The notes under the pieces are model-generated. The model did not search any database, was not told the origin of the DNA, and saw only the letters and a program-made list of their open reading frames with translations. Position numbers and translations under genes: made by a program. Shown here in pieces: positions 16,801 through 25,656 of a stretch of 64,000 nt of DNA. Position 1 is the first letter of the stretch. Each line of letters opens with the position of its first letter. The stretch comes from Pseudidiomarina homiensis. GTDB taxonomy: Bacteria > Pseudomonadota > Gammaproteobacteria > Enterobacterales > Alteromonadaceae. The stretch lies in contig NZ_PIPX01000001.1 in assembly GCF_003987225.1 (NCBI RefSeq), forward strand, positions 434,001 to 498,000. The letters run 5' to 3'.

Positions 16801-17625
16801 TTACCTACAGTAAGGGAGCGTCAGCAAAGAGGCTATGCAGTGAAAGCCTACCCAGCGCTTGAGGTTGTTGACGAAGGCGTACGTGAAACCTTATTCGATA
16901 AACCGGAACAAGCGGCGGCAGCCCATCAACAGGCATTGCGTAAACTGTTGCAATTGCAGCTCCCTTCGCCCATGCGCTATCTGCAACAGAATCTGTCAAA
17001 TAGAGCTAAGTTAGCCATGTATTATAACCCGTGGGGTAAGGTCGATGCGTTGATAGAAGACTGCATTCAAGCGGCCCTTGACGAGCTTCTTAGCGCCGCC
17101 GAAATACGCGATGAACGGGGCTTTCGCCGTTTGGTTGAGCAAGCGCGAGGTGAGCTGAATGAACGCGTAACCGCAATTGCCGAGCAGGTTGAACCATGTC
17201 TATTACTATCGCAGAAGATTCGCAAGCAACTTAAAGGCTCGGTGCCGTTAGATCAAATCCAAGCGCACGGCGATATCAAGGCACAACTTGAGCAGTTGGT
17301 GTATCCAGGGTTTGTGAGTACGGCTGGAGCGCAACGCTTGCCGGATATTGAACGGTATCTGAAAGCTATTGAACGTCGACTAGAAAAGCTTCCCGTGGAC
17401 CCAAATCGCGATCGATTACATACCCTAACGTTGGAAAAATTAGAGCAGGGTTACAATGAATTGCTTGGCAAGTGGCCTAAAAACTTGCCGCTTAGTGAAG
17501 AGCTAAAAGAGATCCGTTGGATGCTAGAAGAGTTGCGGGTAAGCTATTTTGCGCAGCAATTAGGAACCCGCTATCCGATCTCAGAAAAGCGGGTTCAGCA
17601 AGCATTAAGCAGCGTAAAGCCCTAA
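13900..17625 (+). CDS. hrpA: ATP-dependent RNA helicase HrpA
   Basis: HrpA is a DEAH-box helicase linked to mRNA processing and stalled-ribosome rescue. The 1241-residue product has Walker A GETGSGKTT at 34-42, IDEAHERS, ITSATIE, NQRMGRCGRVAPG and the long C-terminal DUF3418 region of HrpA. E. coli HrpA has about 1300 residues. This protein lacks roughly the first 75 residues of that form, because an in-frame TAG at 13855 lies just upstream and the only reasonable start is the GTG at 13900. The helicase core is intact, so this is probably a natural short form. The end overlaps the convergent grxA gene by 21 bp. Confidence 0.95.
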   Translation: MHASIPFPSDLPVVQAKAEIQQAIRDHQVVIIAGETGSGKTTQLPKMLLEMGYGRAEEGTLIGHTQPRRLAARSVAQRIADELQTPLGETVGYKVRFQDQTAATTAIKLVTDGMLLAELQNDRLLKQYDALIIDEAHERSLNIDFLLGVVSKLLPQRPDLKLIITSATIETERFAKHFGNAPILSVSGRTYPVELRYRPLEGDDDSGDVVQGVCDAALELYRESSGDILVFASGEREIRDFAEALAELDLPNTELVPLFARLSSAEQNRVFQSHSMRRIVIATNVAETSLTVPGIRYVIDPGTARISRYSYRTKVQRLPIEKISQASANQRMGRCGRVAPGICIRLYSEDDFLQRPEYTEPEILRTNLAAVILQMTSARLGDIRKFPFIDRPDERFVKDGMNLLQELHALKSGGRRKKRGVPQGPQLTALGRQLAQLPIDPRLGRMVLAAREFGCIREVMVVTAALSIQDPRERPQTAKQKADELHQRFHDKDSDFMSYLKLWDYLRERQRELSKSQFRKQLKTEFIHFLRVREWQDVYSQIRQTVRGLGFSINEEPASYEAIHRALLTGLLSHLGNKQEGHEFLGARNRKFFVFPGSGLFKKPPKWLMAAELVETSRLFARVNARIEPEWVEPAAQHLVKRNYFEPHFAKKSGSVIAEEQVTLYGLIIVPRRRVQYGPVNPIEAREIFIREALVNAQLRRQLPFVQHNQKLIEEIRELEDKSRRRDILIDDEALFQAYDSHIPAGIYNEQLLAGWWHKAVKDEPRLLYFERDDLMAQSAEHITELDYPDTWQQGDFSLPLSYHFEPNDPQDGVAVHIPLTLVNQINPEGFDWLVPALREPLVVAWIKSLPKPLRRHFVPAPNYAQAFLQDTGAKEVFERPLLVALSAKLRRMSGVTIPEDAWDSSQIPNYLRMRFVIEDEKGKPVADGRDLATLQHQLQGRVQHALRQAVAEQPQAQVATDWTFGALPTVRERQQRGYAVKAYPALEVVDEGVRETLFDKPEQAAAAHQQALRKLLQLQLPSPMRYLQQNLSNRAKLAMYYNPWGKVDALIEDCIQAALDELLSAAEIRDERGFRRLVEQARGELNERVTAIAEQVEPCLLLSQKIRKQLKGSVPLDQIQAHGDIKAQLEQLVYPGFVSTAGAQRLPDIERYLKAIERRLEKLPVDPNRDRLHTLTLEKLEQGYNELLGKWPKNLPLSEELKEIRWMLEELRVSYFAQQLGTRYPISEKRVQQALSSVKP

Positions 17626-17871
17626 GTTTTCACGTGCGAAAGCTTCAAATTCTGTACAACCGCCAACGTGTTGTTCATCAATAAAGATTTGCGGTACGGT
17701 TTGCACAGGTGCTCCTACCGTTTTCTCTAAATCGGCTTTAGTGATGCCTTCTTCATGCATGTCGATGTAGCGGAATTCAAAATCATCACGATCTTCGGTA
17801 AGTTTTTCAGCAATCTGTTTTGCACGAACACAGAAAGGACAGCCAGGCCGGCCAAAAATAACTGTAAACAT
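17605..17871 (-). CDS. grxA: Glutaredoxin 1
   Basis: The 88-residue product matches E. coli GrxA (85 residues): FTVIFGRPGCPFCVRAK with the CPFC redox site, DDFEFRYIDMHEEGITKADL, TVPQIFIDEQHVGG and a helical end. GrxA passes electrons from glutathione to ribonucleotide reductase. It lies downstream of yfaE, nrdB and nrdA on the same strand, which fits that role. I chose the ATG at 17869-17871 because GGGAG lies 5 bp upstream; a GTG four codons earlier is also in frame but would include that site. The 3' end runs 21 bp into hrpA. Confidence 0.93.
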   Translation of the reverse strand: MFTVIFGRPGCPFCVRAKQIAEKLTEDRDDFEFRYIDMHEEGITKADLEKTVGAPVQTVPQIFIDEQHVGGCTEFEAFARENLGLYAA

Positions 17872-17982
17872 TGGGACTCCCACATTTCAATAAAGTGTAT
17901 AGCGTAATATGTGCGCTATTTTGCCTTAAATTGGCGTTCGGCGCTAATGATCTGTATCTATCGAATCAATCGTTTTAGCCGA

Positions 17983-18243
17983 TTAGTGATCTATGTCTAA
18001 ATCGGAAGCGGGGATGCAGCAACAGGCTAAGCAGTCGCCTGGACGCACGATCGCAAGGGGCTCATTAATGTATTCGATGTCACCACTATTAACTTTGGTT
18101 CGACATGCGCCACAAAACCCATCGCGACAATGAAAACGTGTTTCAATACCGGCTGCTTCCATTGCTTCTAAAAGAGAGCCTGCTGATGGATCAACGGTCA
18201 GCTCGTGCTGACCGTTGACGCGAACTTTGAAAGTTTTGCTCAT
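17983..18243 (-). CDS. yfaE: Ribonucleotide-reductase-associated [2Fe-2S] ferredoxin YfaE
   Basis: The 86-residue protein is a plant-type [2Fe-2S] ferredoxin with ligands in CRDGFCGACRTK and the later Cys in GDCLACCC. YfaE regenerates the diferric-tyrosyl radical cofactor of NrdB. The gene starts 5 bp after nrdB, the same order as in E. coli (nrdA-nrdB-yfaE), so it is almost certainly part of that operon. Confidence 0.93.
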   Translation of the reverse strand: MSKTFKVRVNGQHELTVDPSAGSLLEAMEAAGIETRFHCRDGFCGACRTKVNSGDIEYINEPLAIVRPGDCLACCCIPASDLDIDH

Positions 18244-18248
18244 TAGCG

Positions 18249-19379
18249 TTACAGCTCAAAGTCTCCTAGGTCAGAAGCACTGACTGAACTATCGATCTGA
18301 CCCACGAGGTAAGAGGTTATTTCGGCTTCTTGTGGAGCAACCTGAACGTTATCAGAAACCAAATACTTGTTCATCCATGGTAACGGGTTACTACGCTGTT
18401 TGAACGGTGCATCAAAGCCGATAGCTTCCATTCGCATGTTGGCAATGTATTCGACGTACTGACAAAGAATGTCCTCGTTTAGACCTATCATTGAGCCATG
18501 ACGGAACAAATAGTGAGCCCATTCTTTTTCTTGTTCGACAGCCTTCATGAAAATAGCCAAAGCCTCTTCGCGTAATTCCTCAGCAATTTCCTTCATTTCA
18601 GGGTCGTCTTTGCCGTACTGCCAAAGATTGAGGATATTCTGGGTTGAGACAAGGTGTAAGTTTTCATCGCGCGCGATGAGACGAATTATTTTTGAGTTGC
18701 CTTCCATAAGGTCGCGCTCTGCAAACGCAAAGGTGCACGCGAAACTCACATAAAAGCGAATAGCTTCCAGAGCGTTAACTGAGTTGATGCACAAGAACAA
18801 CTTCTTCTTAAGTTCGCGCATCGTCACATTATGAACTTCGCCATTTACTTCAACTTCACCTTCACCGTGGGTTTGCCACAACTGCGTATAGAAAATGAGG
18901 TCGTCGTAATATTTAGAGATATCATTTGCACGTTTCTGAATCTCCTCGTTAATGACGATGTCTTCAAAGACTTGGCTCGGGTCGGTAAACAAATTACGTA
19001 AAATATGTGTGTACGATCGTGAGTGGATCGTTTCAAAAAATGACCAGGTTTCAATCCATGTTTCAAGTTCAGGAATTGAAACGATGGGTAGTAGAGCAAT
19101 GTTCGGGCTACGGCCTTGTACCGAATCCAATAGCGTTTGATACTTTAGATTCGAGATGAAAATATGCTTTTCGCTATCGGTAAGTCCCTGAAAGTCGACG
19201 CGGTCACGGCTCACATCGACTTCTTCAGGTCGCCAGAAAAAGCTGATTTGTTTTTCGATGAGCTTTTCAAAAACACTGTGTTTTTGTTGATCATAGCGCG
19301 CCACATTGACCGAGTTTCCGAAGAACATCGGCTCCTGTAACGGATTGATCTGATTTTTATTAAACGTTGAATAACTCAT
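18249..19379 (-). CDS. nrdB: Class Ia ribonucleotide reductase beta subunit NrdB
   Basis: NrdB (376 residues) carries the diiron-tyrosyl radical used to make deoxyribonucleotides. The radical tyrosine is in [10 protein letters not shown] at Tyr123. The diiron ligands lie in [19 protein letters not shown] and in helices containing [10 protein letters not shown] and [12 protein letters not shown]. The C-terminal SDLGDFEL is the kind of tail that docks on NrdA. It follows nrdA after 18 bp and precedes yfaE by 5 bp. Confidence 0.97.
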   Translation of the reverse strand: MSYSTFNKNQINPLQEPMFFGNSVNVARYDQQKHSVFEKLIEKQISFFWRPEEVDVSRDRVDFQGLTDSEKHIFISNLKYQTLLDSVQGRSPNIALLPIVSIPELETWIETWSFFETIHSRSYTHILRNLFTDPSQVFEDIVINEEIQKRANDISKYYDDLIFYTQLWQTHGEGEVEVNGEVHNVTMRELKKKLFLCINSVNALEAIRFYVSFACTFAFAERDLMEGNSKIIRLIARDENLHLVSTQNILNLWQYGKDDPEMKEIAEELREEALAIFMKAVEQEKEWAHYLFRHGSMIGLNEDILCQYVEYIANMRMEAIGFDAPFKQRSNPLPWMNKYLVSDNVQVAPQEAEITSYLVGQIDSSVSASDLGDFEL

Positions 19380-19397
19380 GCTGTTAGCGCCTTATTG

Positions 19398-21737
19398 TTA
19401 GATTTTACATGCGCCGCCGGCACAATCGTCATCTTCTTCAGTGACGGCCACGGTCGCTTGTTGGTTCTCTTCTTCACGCTGTTTAGCATCGACCTTATCG
19501 CGTAAGTCGACTTGGTTGTCAGATGCGCCATCACGAGTGTTGTGGTAATACAGCGTTTTTACCCCAAGTTTGTAGGCATAGAGCAAATCTTGTAGCAGTT
19601 GTTTCATCGAAACCTTGCCGCCTTCAAACTTGCTCGGATCGTAATTGGTGTTTGCAGATATTGTTTGGTCAACGAATTTCTGCATGATTCCGACAAGCTC
19701 TAAATAGCCTTTATTGTTTGGAATAGTCCACAACAATTCATAGGCATCTTTTAGGTTTTCGTAGTCCGGCACTACCTGTTTGGTCACACCGTCTTTCGAT
19801 GCTTTAATACTGATATGCCCACGCGGTGGTTCAATGCCGTTGGTTGCATTGGAAATCTGCGATGAAGTTTCTGACGGCATTAATGCTGACAGGGTAGAAT
19901 TACGCATACCGTACTTTTTGATGTCTTCACGTAACTGATCCCAATCGAGCTGATAAGGTTCGCTACACACCGCATCGAGATCTTTCTTATAAGTGTCGAT
20001 CGGCATAATACCTTGTGCGTAGGTCGTTTCATTAAACTTAGGACAGGCTCCGAGTTCCTTCGCTAAGTTCATTGAAGCTTTCATTAAGTAGTACTGAATT
20101 GCCTCGAAAGTTTGGTGCACAAGGCCGTTGGCTGAACCATCTGAGTAACGAACGCCATGTTTTGCCAGATAGTAGGCGAAATTGATGACTCCAATACCTA
20201 GAGTACGACGGCCCATCGTGGCATTGCGTGCTGCTGGGACTGGGTACTCTTGGTAATCAAGTAAACTATCGAGTGCCCGAACCGCGAGTTCAGCCATTTC
20301 TTCCAAATCAGCGAGTGAATTGATCGCACCAAGGTTGAAAGCAGATAGCGTACACAAGGCGATTTCGCCTTCTTCGTCATTCACATGCGCAAGTGGTTTG
20401 GTGGGTAGTGCGATCTCCAAACACAGGTTACTTTGACGAATCGGCGCTACTTTAGGGTCAAACGGGCTGTGGGTGTTGCAGTGGTCCACATTCTGTAAAT
20501 AGATACGCCCAGTACTTGCGCGCTCTTGCATAAACAAGCTGAAGAGTTCGATCGCTTTAATACGTTTTTTACGAATCGATTCATCGTTTTCATATTGCAA
20601 ATACAGACGTTCAAATTCGCTTTGATCGGCAAAGAAAGCGTCGTACAGACCCGGACAATCCGACGGACTAAATAACGTGATGTAATCGTCTTTAACCAAG
20701 CGTTGATACATAAGACGGTTAAACTGTACGCCGTAATCGAGGTGGCGCACACGGTTTTCTTCAACACCGCGGTTGTTTTTCAGTACCAACAAGCTTTCGA
20801 CTTCTAAATGCCAAAGCGGGTAGAAGAGAGTGGCTGCACCGCCACGCACGCCGCCCTGGGAGCAGCTCTTAACCGCCGTTTGGAAGTACTTGTAGAACGG
20901 AATACAACCGGTATGGAACGCCTCACCACCCCGAATAGGGCTACCTAAAGCGCGGATGCGACCGGCATTGATACCGATACCTGCACGTTGCGAAACATAC
21001 TTCACGATTGCGCTAGCTGTTGCATTTATTGAGTCTAAGCTGTCCCCAGCTTCGATAAGCACACAGGAGCTGAATTGACGTGTTGGGGTGCGCACTCCCG
21101 ACATAATCGGGGTCGGTAATGAGATCTTGAACAGCGACGTGGCGTCATAGAATCGCTTAACGTAGTCGAGTCGCGTGTCACGCGGGTAATTAGCGAAGAG
21201 GCACGCTGCGACTAACACATACAAAAACTGTGCGCTTTCAAAAATCTCACCGGTGACACGGTTCTGTACTAGATATTTGCCTTCGAGTTGTTTTACCGCC
21301 GCGTAAGAAAAATTGAGGTCACGCGAGTGGTCGATAAGGCCGTTCATCTGTTCGAATTCTTCGGCGGTGTAATCTTCTAGTAAATGCTTGTCGTAATGCC
21401 CACTCGCAACCATGGCTTTAACATGGTCATAGAGGTGCGGCGGTTCGAATTCGCCATAGGCCAGCTTGCGCAGATGGAAAATCGCCAAACGCGCAGCCAA
21501 ATATTGATAATCAGGCGCGTCTTCAGAGATAAGGTCAGCGGCGGCTTTGATGATGGTCTCGTGAATATCTTCAGTTTTGATGCCATCGTAAAACTGAATA
21601 CGAGACTTAATTTCAACTTCTGAAACCGAGACATTGTCGAGGCCTTCAGCAGCCCAACTAATCACACGATGGATTTTATCGAGGTCCAGCGGTTCACGTT
21701 CACCACTGCGTTTGGTAACAAAAAGTTCTTGATTCAT
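19398..21737 (-). CDS. nrdA: Class Ia ribonucleotide reductase alpha subunit NrdA
   Basis: NrdA (779 residues from this start; E. coli 761) holds the catalytic and allosteric sites. An ATP-cone begins at the N-terminus (FVTKRSGEREPLDLDKIHRV). SSCVLIEAGDS, NVDHCNTHSP and NLCLEIALPTKP carry the redox and thiyl-radical cysteines, and the last residues DCAGGACKI hold the C-terminal redox pair. I chose the ATG at 21737 because the product then begins MNQELFVTKR, like E. coli MNQNLLVTKR. The open frame continues upstream to 21863, but that part is not conserved and would overlap the candidate NrdR boxes. The ribosome site (GGTGGG) is weak. Confidence 0.95.
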   Translation of the reverse strand: MNQELFVTKRSGEREPLDLDKIHRVISWAAEGLDNVSVSEVEIKSRIQFYDGIKTEDIHETIIKAAADLISEDAPDYQYLAARLAIFHLRKLAYGEFEPPHLYDHVKAMVASGHYDKHLLEDYTAEEFEQMNGLIDHSRDLNFSYAAVKQLEGKYLVQNRVTGEIFESAQFLYVLVAACLFANYPRDTRLDYVKRFYDATSLFKISLPTPIMSGVRTPTRQFSSCVLIEAGDSLDSINATASAIVKYVSQRAGIGINAGRIRALGSPIRGGEAFHTGCIPFYKYFQTAVKSCSQGGVRGGAATLFYPLWHLEVESLLVLKNNRGVEENRVRHLDYGVQFNRLMYQRLVKDDYITLFSPSDCPGLYDAFFADQSEFERLYLQYENDESIRKKRIKAIELFSLFMQERASTGRIYLQNVDHCNTHSPFDPKVAPIRQSNLCLEIALPTKPLAHVNDEEGEIALCTLSAFNLGAINSLADLEEMAELAVRALDSLLDYQEYPVPAARNATMGRRTLGIGVINFAYYLAKHGVRYSDGSANGLVHQTFEAIQYYLMKASMNLAKELGACPKFNETTYAQGIMPIDTYKKDLDAVCSEPYQLDWDQLREDIKKYGMRNSTLSALMPSETSSQISNATNGIEPPRGHISIKASKDGVTKQVVPDYENLKDAYELLWTIPNNKGYLELVGIMQKFVDQTISANTNYDPSKFEGGKVSMKQLLQDLLYAYKLGVKTLYYHNTRDGASDNQVDLRDKVDAKQREEENQQATVAVTEEDDDCAGGACKI

Positions 21738-21779
21738 GCGGCGCACCCACCAATTTATCGTTATGTTTCTTTGTTGGCA

Positions 21780-21837
21780 CCACAAGATATGGGTATGGAA
21801 TAGGCATTCCGTGTGAAAAATACACAATATCTTGGGT
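21780..21837 (-). promoter_or_regulatory. Two candidate NrdR boxes upstream of nrdA
   Basis: Two 16-bp sequences resemble the NrdR consensus (ACACWATATATWGTGT-like). 21822-21837 reads ACACAATATCTTGGGT and 21780-21795 reads CCACAAGATATGGGTA. Their starts are 42 bp apart, about four helical turns, so both lie on the same face of the DNA. NrdR represses nrd operons through paired boxes. No nrdR gene is in the window. Confidence 0.55.
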
Positions 21838-21938
21838 TGGATAGATGCTATGTATGCTAGCACTTATCGTAAGGGGATCAAGCGAGATTTTGTTAAATGT
21901 GAGCGGTGAAACGACGCTTTTTTCTGTGTGATTATCGC

Positions 21939-21979
21939 AAGGTCTTGTGTCTCAAGACTTTCACCAAAAGCAAGACCTT
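21939..21979. repeat. Competing inverted repeats upstream of nrdA
   Basis: AAGGTCTTG (21939-21947) can pair with CAAGACCTT (21971-21979, nine pairs). Its inner part GTCTTG (21942-21947) can instead pair with CAAGAC at 21953-21958 (six pairs, 5-nt loop). The two structures exclude each other. Whether the region is transcribed is not known. Confidence 0.6.
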
Positions 21980-22060
21980 AAAAACTTTTATAAATAACTT
22001 TTTGCTCTTATAAATACAATGCTAATAGAACAAAGCTCTAAGCTAGTGGATTCAACGGCT

Positions 22061-22076
22061 ACACAAGATATGGTGG
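22061..22076. promoter_or_regulatory. Third, distal candidate NrdR box
   Basis: ACACAAGATATGGTGG matches the NrdR-type pattern (its reverse complement reads CCACCATATCTTGTGT). It lies 239 bp from the nearer pair and 51 bp beyond the ubiG stop, so it may be chance or belong to a distal nrdA promoter. Confidence 0.35.
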
Positions 22077-22127
22077 TTAATCTGTGGCCGAAGTCTAAAT
22101 ATGGTGTTTTGCTGATGCTGTATGCAC

Positions 22128-22844
22128 TTAGTCCGTGACCGGCATGCGAAGTGCGACAATGTAATTGACGTCAACGTTGCTAGCGTCCAAATAAAAGCCG
22201 CGCCATGGCAGAAAATGCATCCCGGTAATGGCTAGTGCTTTTGCACCCACCGCATCGGTCATGCGTAGCAATTCGGCGGGCTGAATAAATTTGGCATGTT
22301 CATGCGTGCCTTTGGGAACCCAACGTAGAATATGTTCAGCGGCCACAATACCGAGCAACCATGACTTGAAGTTTCGATTCAGCGTCGAAAACACCAGTGT
22401 CCCGCCAGGTTTAACTAACTTGGCCGCAGCGTGAACAATGCTCTCAGGGTTGGGAACATGTTCGAGCATCTCTAGGCAGGTAACGGCATCAAAACTGCCA
22501 GCGTGTTGTGCGGCGAATTGTTCAGCAGCTATACACTGATAGTCAATTGTTAACTGACTCTCAAGGGCATGTAATCGCGCCACTTGGAGCGATTGTTCGG
22601 CAAGATCAATGCCAGTGACTTCTGCGCCGGCCTGCGCTAAAGCTTCAGTAACTAAACCACCACCGCAGCCGATATCAAGTACCCGCTTGCCGAATACGCC
22701 GTCACAATGGTGCTGAATAAAATCAACACGTAATGGATTGATAAGGTGTAACGGCTTAAATTCGCCTTCAGGGTCCCACCAACGTGAGGCGAGGGCACTG
22801 AATTTTTCAATTTCTTTCAAATCAACGTTATCGGATTGCGCCAT
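22128..22844 (-). CDS. ubiG: Ubiquinone biosynthesis O-methyltransferase UbiG
   Basis: UbiG performs both O-methylations of ubiquinone synthesis. The 238-residue product (E. coli 240) has the N-terminal FSALASRWWDPEGEFKPLH, SAM motif I VLDIGCGGGLVTEALA, the aspartate of motif II in VTGIDLAEQ, DAVTCLEMLEHVPNPES, and GGTLVFSTLNRN. The ATG at 22844 gives the family N-terminus and has an AGAAG site upstream; a longer in-frame extension does not. The gene is divergent from gyrA, an arrangement also seen in E. coli. Confidence 0.96.
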   Translation of the reverse strand: MAQSDNVDLKEIEKFSALASRWWDPEGEFKPLHLINPLRVDFIQHHCDGVFGKRVLDIGCGGGLVTEALAQAGAEVTGIDLAEQSLQVARLHALESQLTIDYQCIAAEQFAAQHAGSFDAVTCLEMLEHVPNPESIVHAAAKLVKPGGTLVFSTLNRNFKSWLLGIVAAEHILRWVPKGTHEHAKFIQPAELLRMTDAVGAKALAITGMHFLPWRGFYLDASNVDVNYIVALRMPVTD

Positions 22845-23012
22845 AGTACTTCTGCTTCGTGAAAAAACTCGGTACAGTGTACTCAAGCTAGCGACGCAAA
22901 AAAAGCACAACTCAAAATGCGTCGGAAAAAAGGATGCGAGGGCGCAGCGCTAAGGGTACAATGATGCGCCTAAGACAATTATAAGAAAGACAGATCGTTT
23001 AGGGATATAACT

Positions 23013-25646
23013 ATGAGTGATCTCGCCAGAGAAGTCGTTCCGGTCAATATTGAAGATGAACTGAAAAGTTCTTACCTCGACTATGCCATGAGTGTCATCG
23101 TCGGCCGGGCCTTGCCAGATGTGCGTGATGGTTTGAAACCTGTGCACCGCCGCGTCTTGTTCGCGATGAATGAGTTACGCAATGACTACAATAAACCTTA
23201 TAAAAAGTCTGCCCGTATCGTCGGTGACGTTATTGGTAAATATCACCCGCATGGTGATAGTGCCGTTTACGACACTATTGTTCGTATGGCGCAACCGTTT
23301 TCCTTGCGTTACATGTTGGTTGATGGCCAAGGTAACTTTGGTTCGGTAGATGGCGACTCTGCTGCCGCTATGCGTTACACGGAAATTCGGATGGCGAAAA
23401 TTGCCGGCGAATTGCTCTCCGATCTTGACAAGGAAACCGTTGACTTTGTGCCTAACTACGATGGCACCGAGCAAATTCCAGATGTACTACCAACGCGTGT
23501 GCCAAACCTTTTGGTGAACGGCTCTTCAGGCATCGCGGTTGGTATGGCCACCAATATTCCACCGCACAACTTGAGTGAAGTTATCGATGGCTGCTTGGCC
23601 ATGATTGATAACAACGACATCACTGTTGATGAGCTGATGGAATATATTCCAGGGCCTGATTTCCCGACGGCGGCAACCATTTCCGGTCGAGCTGGCATTG
23701 TCGAAGCATACAAAACCGGCCGCGGCCGCATTCATTTAAGAGCCAAAGCTGAAATTGAAACAGACGCCAATGGCCGCGAAGCAATCATCGTTAATGAAAT
23801 CCCATATCAGGTAAATAAAGCGAAGCTCATCGAGAAAATCGCTGAACTGGTTAAGGAAAAACGTTTAGAGGGAATCAGCGGTTTACGCGATGAGTCTGAC
23901 AAAGACGGCATGCGTATTGTGATTGAACTCAAACGTGGTGAAGTCGGCGAAGTTATTCTGAATCACCTGTATGCCAATACCCAAATGCAAGTGGTATTTG
24001 GTATTAACATGGTTGCGCTGGATAAAAACCAGCCACGTTTGTTTAACCTGCGTGACATGTTGGATTGCTTTATTCTACACCGTCGGGAAGTCGTAACCCG
24101 CCGCTCTGTTTATGAATTACGCAAAGCGCGTGAGCGCGCGCACATCCTCGAAGGCCTAGCGATTGCGCTCGCCAACATTGATGAAGTCATTGAGCTCATT
24201 CGTCGATCGCAAACAGCGGCCGAAGCAAAAGCTGGATTGATTGGTCGCTCATGGATCTTGGGTGATGTGGCAAACATGCTGGAACGAGCTGGCGTTGACG
24301 CAGCGCGTCCGGATCATCTCGATCCACAATTTGGTATTCGTGACGGTCAATACTTCCTCACTGAAGAACAAGCACAAGCAATTCTTGATTTGCGCTTACA
24401 CAAGCTCACCGGCCTTGAGCACGAGAAGATCCTTGATGAATATAAAGGTCTATTACAACAAATCGAAGAATTACTGCATATCTTGAATAGTTCTGAGCGT
24501 TTGATGGAAGTCATCCGTGAAGAACTCGAGAAGATCAAAGCCGAATACGGCGATGCTCGTCGTACCGAAATTACCGCGGCTGCACATGATATCTCGATGG
24601 AAGATTTGATTAACGAAGAAGATGTAGTGGTGACCTTGTCACACCATGGTTACGTGAAGTACCAACCGCTCACCGAATATGAAGCGCAGCGGCGCGGTGG
24701 TAAAGGTAAGTCTGCGACCAAAATGAAAGATGAAGACTTTATCGAGCGCTTGTGGGTGGCCAATACCCACGACACGATTTTGTGCTTCTCGACCCGTGGC
24801 CGCATTTATTGGATGAAGGTTTACCAGTTACCGTTAGCAACGCGCACTTCGCGCGGCCGACCAATTGTAAACTTGCTGCCGCTTGAAGCAGATGAGCGCA
24901 TCACAGCGATTCTGCCGACTCGCGATTATCCTGAAGACAAGTTTATCCTTATGGCAACACGGAAGGGCACAGTGAAGAAAACCCCAATGGTTGATTATTC
25001 ACGTCCTCGTACTGGTGGCATCATCGCCCTGAATCTGAACGACGGTGACGAGCTCATTGGCGTGAATATGACTTCTGCAGGTGACGAGGTGATGTTGTTC
25101 TCGGACGCCGGTAAAGTGGTGCGCTTCAGCGAAGATCAAGTACGTTCTATGGGGCGTACCGCAACAGGTGTTCGTGGTATTCGTTTAGAAGAAGGCCAAC
25201 GTGTCGTTTCGCTTATCGTGCCACGGCAGATTGAAGATGAAGTACCAACCATTCTTACGGTCACTGAGAATGGCTACGGCAAACGTACGCCAATTACAGA
25301 TTACCCAGCGAAGAGCCGCGCCACTAAAGGTGTCGTTTCGATTAAAGTAAGCGAACGGAACGGTGCTGTGGTAGGCGCCATGGAAGTCGTCGATACCAAC
25401 CAAATCATGCTCATCAGCAACAAAGGAACCTTGGTACGTACCCGTGTCAATGAGGTTTCAATTGTTGGTCGTAACACCCAAGGCGTGCGCTTGATACGTA
25501 CTGGTGGTGACGAAAAAGTGGTCGGCATGCAACGTATTGATGACATCGACGAAGATGAAATCCTCGATGGAGAAGCTCTTGATGGCGACGTTGCCGAAGC
25601 TTCTGATGTAGACGACACTCAAGACGATACGAACTCTGAGGAGTAA
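23013..25646 (+). CDS. gyrA: DNA gyrase subunit A
   Basis: GyrA (877 residues; E. coli 875) carries DNA breakage and rejoining for negative supercoiling. The catalytic Tyr122 lies in [11 protein letters not shown]. The quinolone-resistance region reads [13 protein letters not shown] with Ser83 and Asp87, the susceptible type. The GyrA box QRRGGKGKS is present before the C-terminal DNA-wrapping propeller, and the protein ends in an acidic tail rich in Asp and Glu, as usual. It is followed by serC after 10 bp. SerC's ribosome site GAGGAG overlaps the end of gyrA, so the two are probably coupled. Confidence 0.98.
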   Translation: MSDLAREVVPVNIEDELKSSYLDYAMSVIVGRALPDVRDGLKPVHRRVLFAMNELRNDYNKPYKKSARIVGDVIGKYHPHGDSAVYDTIVRMAQPFSLRYMLVDGQGNFGSVDGDSAAAMRYTEIRMAKIAGELLSDLDKETVDFVPNYDGTEQIPDVLPTRVPNLLVNGSSGIAVGMATNIPPHNLSEVIDGCLAMIDNNDITVDELMEYIPGPDFPTAATISGRAGIVEAYKTGRGRIHLRAKAEIETDANGREAIIVNEIPYQVNKAKLIEKIAELVKEKRLEGISGLRDESDKDGMRIVIELKRGEVGEVILNHLYANTQMQVVFGINMVALDKNQPRLFNLRDMLDCFILHRREVVTRRSVYELRKARERAHILEGLAIALANIDEVIELIRRSQTAAEAKAGLIGRSWILGDVANMLERAGVDAARPDHLDPQFGIRDGQYFLTEEQAQAILDLRLHKLTGLEHEKILDEYKGLLQQIEELLHILNSSERLMEVIREELEKIKAEYGDARRTEITAAAHDISMEDLINEEDVVVTLSHHGYVKYQPLTEYEAQRRGGKGKSATKMKDEDFIERLWVANTHDTILCFSTRGRIYWMKVYQLPLATRTSRGRPIVNLLPLEADERITAILPTRDYPEDKFILMATRKGTVKKTPMVDYSRPRTGGIIALNLNDGDELIGVNMTSAGDEVMLFSDAGKVVRFSEDQVRSMGRTATGVRGIRLEEGQRVVSLIVPRQIEDEVPTILTVTENGYGKRTPITDYPAKSRATKGVVSIKVSERNGAVVGAMEVVDTNQIMLISNKGTLVRTRVNEVSIVGRNTQGVRLIRTGGDEKVVGMQRIDDIDEDEILDGEALDGDVAEASDVDDTQDDTNSEE

Positions 25647-25656
25647 TAAAAGCATT

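Larger units (their letters stand above)
21738..22127 (-). promoter_or_regulatory. nrdA upstream region with promoter candidates
   Basis: This 390-bp stretch between ubiG and nrdA has no gene that I can support. Read toward nrdA, a possible sigma70 promoter has TTGATC at 21881-21876 and TAGCAT at 21859-21854 with a 16-bp spacer. This places two NrdR-like boxes in the early transcribed region. A second A/T-rich candidate lies further upstream, near 22010-22040. The region also holds a third NrdR-like box at 22061 and a set of competing inverted repeats at 21939-21979. The promoter assignment is tentative. Confidence 0.45.

Noticed and set aside
17898-17982. Small inverted repeats between grxA and yfaE as a terminator
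   Set aside because: Stems of five or six pairs without a T run in the direction of transcription; not enough to claim.
21738-21863. N-terminal extension of nrdA by 42 residues
   Set aside because: The added sequence is not like any NrdA start, lacks a ribosome site and overlaps the candidate NrdR boxes; ATG 21737 gives the family N-terminus.
23235-23290. Possible quinolone-resistance change in GyrA
   Set aside because: The region reads with Ser83 and Asp87, the ordinary susceptible residues.
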